8,162 nucleotides of DNA, taken from the NCBI GenBank assembly GCA_013329865.1, contig DUJJ01000176.1:7618-15779 (forward strand). The letters are read 5' to 3'. Both the position numbers and the translations under genes were made by a program. The stretch's first letter is position 1. Each line of letters opens with the position of its first letter. Of the stretch, positions 5,824 to 8,162 are shown piece after piece. Under the pieces are notes generated by a model. That model saw only the letters and a program-made list of their open reading frames with translations. It was not told the DNA's origin and did no database searches. This DNA comes from Candidatus Poseidoniaceae archaeon (GTDB lineage Archaea > Thermoplasmatota > Poseidoniia > Poseidoniales > Poseidoniaceae).

Positions 5824-6936
5824 TTAGGATAATATATCTGTCAACCTGTCCTCATCTTGGGCTTTTTTGATTGATCTTGCAATCCTTCTGCCGGTTGACA
5901 TTCTTTCCTCATTAATGTCGGAATATGGCGAGCCACCAATGAAAGGGTTTGAGCCAGCAACGATTCTGGCACTTATCTCAAATACTTTGAACTCTAACTT
6001 ATCGGTGACTATGGTTTCTAAACAGAATGGACCTATCATGCCTCTACTATTTTCCTCAAGCACGAACGATTCGGCGATAGTCCCCTCTGCCATTTCGAAT
6101 GCTCTTGGCAATAATGACTCACGAATTACTACTGGTTGATTACCAGTAACTACAAATGAAGGTTCAAGACTCATTTCACGCAGGTCCCTTAGTGACCCAA
6201 GTTTGTAAAATTCATCGACATTTGACTCGTCTCTTCGGTCCATTGAGAGTAATTCCAATCGCCCGAGATTCTTGCCGGCAAATTTTCCTTTACCTTGAAC
6301 TTGATAACCATCCTCGGCAATCGGGTCAAAGAAAAAGTGCAGATAATAACGGCAACCAAGAACATATTCTTGGATAGTAAACTCTTCTTCAATATCGACA
6401 TTTCGTCTAAAGTCACGGTAATCCCGAGCAATAAAGTAACCTCTTCCGCCTTTTGCTCCGGCATATTTTACAATTACCGGACCATCAATATCATGCGGGT
6501 CTTCCAAGACTTTGGGCATTTCACAACCGCCGGCCTCCAGCCAATCCCTTTGCCGTTGACGGCTGCTCTCCCAGTGCAAAATCCCTCGATTACCAAAAGT
6601 TGGAACTTGTAAATTCTTGAAATTTGTTGAACCCAGATATTCTACTAATGAGCCGTGGGGTATTATTATGACGTTTCGCTTTCTAAACCACTCAGCATAA
6701 TCTAGCATTTCACGATAGTCTTCCAGAATTAACCATTCATCAGGGTCAGCCCCAGGAAATGCCTGGTAAATTTTTCTACGGTTTTCCCCGACGGCAATTC
6801 CCAAGGTTCGGAAGCCTTCTTTTCTTGCACCGTGCAATATCTGTAGCGAGGAATGGGAAGCAACGACTCCAATAGTCAATTTGTTTTTATCATAGCCGGC
6901 GAGCCAAGATGACAGTGTTGCCTTGTCCACGCCCAT
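5824..6936 (-). CDS. purP: FAICAR synthetase PurP (formate-AICAR ligase, ATP-grasp)
   Basis: PurP uses ATP and formate to formylate AICAR to FAICAR, the penultimate step of IMP synthesis in many archaea, instead of folate-dependent PurH. The 370-residue product has the full family pattern: ASHSSLQILHGARKEGF (26-42), PHGSLVEYLG (93-102), FGNRGILHWE (114-123), the ATP-grasp loop VKYAGAKGGRGYF (146-158), GCRYYLHFFFDPI (194-206), GRLELLSMDRRDESNVDEF (225-243), EPSFVVTGNQPVVIRESLL (258-276), GPFCLETIVTD (302-312) and SARIVAGSNPF (322-332). Length is typical. The TAA stop abuts the stop of the convergent coiled-coil gene with no base between, and no other purine gene is in view. The ATG at 6936 has no Shine-Dalgarno site at normal distance. 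A few PurP-like paralogues of unproven activity exist, but the intact motifs make the assigned reaction likely. Confidence 0.95.
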   Translation of the reverse strand: MGVDKATLSSWLAGYDKNKLTIGVVASHSSLQILHGARKEGFRTLGIAVGENRRKIYQAFPGADPDEWLILEDYREMLDYAEWFRKRNVIIIPHGSLVEYLGSTNFKNLQVPTFGNRGILHWESSRQRQRDWLEAGGCEMPKVLEDPHDIDGPVIVKYAGAKGGRGYFIARDYRDFRRNVDIEEEFTIQEYVLGCRYYLHFFFDPIAEDGYQVQGKGKFAGKNLGRLELLSMDRRDESNVDEFYKLGSLRDLREMSLEPSFVVTGNQPVVIRESLLPRAFEMAEGTIAESFVLEENSRGMIGPFCLETIVTDKLEFKVFEISARIVAGSNPFIGGSPYSDINEERMSTGRRIARSIKKAQDEDRLTDILS

Positions 6937-6980
6937 GTCGAGTGGTTTAGTGTTCCCTCTATGAGCATTATGGCGTAATG

Positions 6981-6990
6981 AGATATTATT
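6981..6990 (-). promoter_or_regulatory. Possible TATA box of purP
   Basis: The divergent gap 6937-7081 is AT-rich. On the minus strand AATAATATCT lies 45-54 nt before the purP ATG, placing a transcript start near 6960 and a leader of about 24 nt. Support is positional only. Confidence 0.28.
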
Positions 6991-7002
6991 GTTCTGAATT
7001 AT

Positions 7003-7012
7003 AGTATAAATC
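7003..7012 (+). promoter_or_regulatory. Likely TATA box of the tryptophan dioxygenase gene
   Basis: AGTATAAATC contains a clean TATAAA (7005-7010). Archaeal spacing puts the transcript start near 7033. That is about 50 nt before the ATG at 7082 and about 13 nt before an in-frame GTG at 7046. It is the best-formed promoter element in the window. Confidence 0.45.
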
Positions 7013-7081
7013 AGATTTAGATTATCGATTTATGATGGAATTTCAGTGAAAGTTCAAGTCTTGTGTTTCCATCCACTGCAC

Positions 7082-8162
7082 ATGGAAGCGAAGAAACAGC
7101 CGAATAGGATGACTTATGGTAATTATCTCAGGCTGGAAGAGATGTTGAAGTTGCAAGAAGGTCCATCAGACTACTCGCCAACGCCATGTAACGATGAAAA
7201 GCATTTCATTATCGTTCACCAAGCTTTTGAATTATGGTTCAAACTAGTGCTCACAGAATTAAAACAGGTGCATTACTTAATGAGTTCAGAACATATTAAC
7301 GAGGATACGATGCCAAAAATAGTTCACCATCTTAAGCGGGTATCGGCGGTTTTTGATTTAATGTCCCAACAATGGAAAGTAATGGAGACACTCACACCAC
7401 AAGATTTCCTATCATTTCGAGACCGTCTTGGGACCTCCTCAGGATTTGAATCTTGGCAACTACGCCAGATAGAAATTATCCTCGGCCTTGAACATCAACA
7501 AAGGGATGCGGGGATGGACCCGCTTGAACACATGGAAAAATTAGAGCGCGAGGGCAAAATCTCAACTCAGGTGCTATCAGATTTCAATACGATTTTATCA
7601 GCTCCATCTTTGAATGAGTTGTTAAAAAAGTGGCTTCATCGCACTCCAATCAATGGTTCATTCGTTGGCGATGTCGACGACGACCGTATCACCATTGACT
7701 ATATCGAAAGTCACTTGTCGGCCATGAACAAGCACTCTGATACGGTGATAGAACACTTCGAATCTATCGGCCATGGCAACCCGGTAATTCTCCGTGAACG
7801 ACTTGAAAAATCAGTGTTGAATGCCAAGGATTTCCTGTGCCCGGAAGGAAATGTGAATCGATCCAGAGCCGGTTTGCTATTCATTGAATCCTATCGTGAG
7901 TTGCCTTTGCTGGCATGGCCAAGGGTGTTAATTGACTCCTTTGTTGAACTTGAGGAGTCTATCTTGTTGTTCAGGAATTCACATGCTAGAATGGTTGAAC
8001 GAATGATTGGCAGAAGAATGGGAACGGGTGGTTCCAGCGGAGTAGACTATCTTGATGCAACGCTAAAGTATCGGATTTTTGTTGATTTATGGACTGTAAG
8101 GACAATCCTTGTGAGGCGTGATTTGTTGCCAAGTGTAGCGAATTCTGAGTTTTATGGCTTTA
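7082..8162 (+). CDS. kynA: Tryptophan 2,3-dioxygenase (C-terminus cut by right edge)
   Basis: This heme enzyme inserts O2 into L-tryptophan to give N-formylkynurenine, the first step of the kynurenine pathway. The frame is open from 7010 to the window end; 360 residues follow the ATG at 7082. Family features are TYGNYL (11-16) with Tyr12 and Tyr15, HFIIVHQAFELWFK (41-54) with Phe42 and His46, LTPQDFLSFRDRLGTSSGF (104-122) with the substrate-carboxylate Arg113, SHARMVERMIG (300-310) with His301 as the axial heme ligand, and GTGGSSGVDYL (314-324) with Thr315. The spacing of these residues resembles the long animal enzymes (about 400 residues) more than short bacterial ones. Other possible starts are GTG 7046 and ATG 7109 (MTYGNYL); none has a Shine-Dalgarno site. 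No stop is reached. Divergent from purP; no other kynurenine gene is visible. Family assignment is very secure. Confidence 0.95.
   Translation, partial: MEAKKQPNRMTYGNYLRLEEMLKLQEGPSDYSPTPCNDEKHFIIVHQAFELWFKLVLTELKQVHYLMSSEHINEDTMPKIVHHLKRVSAVFDLMSQQWKVMETLTPQDFLSFRDRLGTSSGFESWQLRQIEIILGLEHQQRDAGMDPLEHMEKLEREGKISTQVLSDFNTILSAPSLNELLKKWLHRTPINGSFVGDVDDDRITIDYIESHLSAMNKHSDTVIEHFESIGHGNPVILRERLEKSVLNAKDFLCPEGNVNRSRAGLLFIESYRELPLLAWPRVLIDSFVELEESILLFRNSHARMVERMIGRRMGTGGSSGVDYLDATLKYRIFVDLWTVRTILVRRDLLPSVANSEFYGF

Noticed and set aside
1..8162. CRISPR array, tRNA or rRNA genes, insertion sequences, phage genes
   Set aside because: No short spaced direct repeats, tRNA-like cloverleaf/TTCGA-type loop, rRNA stretch, transposase or integrase motif was seen by eye in either strand.

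Overview
The window looks like a piece of an uncultured euryarchaeal genome, most likely a marine Thermoplasmatota of the Marine Group II (Poseidoniales) kind. The archaeal assignment rests on gene content: 2-amino-3,7-dideoxy-heptulosonate (ADH) synthase, dehydroquinate synthase II, a GHMP-type (archaeal) shikimate kinase and PurP are all archaeal signature enzymes. The marine-group placement is inference from the overall gene mix, moderate GC and the use of Shine-Dalgarno sites; no rRNA or other marker is present.

Left part (1-3929, all minus strand): a compact operon for the archaeal early shikimate pathway. In transcription order it is ADH synthase (3929-3132), dehydroquinate synthase II (3122-2109), archaeal shikimate kinase (2107-1208), chorismate synthase (1170-79), then the first ~28 codons of an aspartate kinase running off the left edge (86-1). 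ADH synthase uses aspartate semialdehyde, and aspartate kinase is the first enzyme towards aspartate semialdehyde, so the last gene feeds the first. Dehydroquinate dehydratase, shikimate dehydrogenase and EPSP synthase are not in the visible part of the operon.

Centre (4051-5823, plus strand): divergent from the operon across a 121-bp promoter gap lies a 590-residue membrane-anchored protein. It has one N-terminal membrane segment, long Ala/Glu/Arg coiled coils and two tandem copies (about 80% identical) of a beta-rich domain resembling DUF2135/YfaP. Its role is unknown and it is the least explained gene here. Its stop codon directly abuts the stop codon of the convergent purP gene.

Right part: purP (minus, 6936-5824) encodes the archaeal ATP-grasp FAICAR synthetase of purine synthesis. 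Divergent from it, after a 145-bp AT-rich gap with TATA-like boxes, is a tryptophan 2,3-dioxygenase (plus, from about 7082) cut by the right edge. It retains the heme and substrate residues and has the long form typical of animal enzymes.

The two edge-truncated genes (aspartate kinase and tryptophan dioxygenase) are supported by motif reading. Several starts (aspartate kinase, ADH synthase) are ambiguous because the best-placed Shine-Dalgarno/ATG pair is out of frame with the conserved protein.
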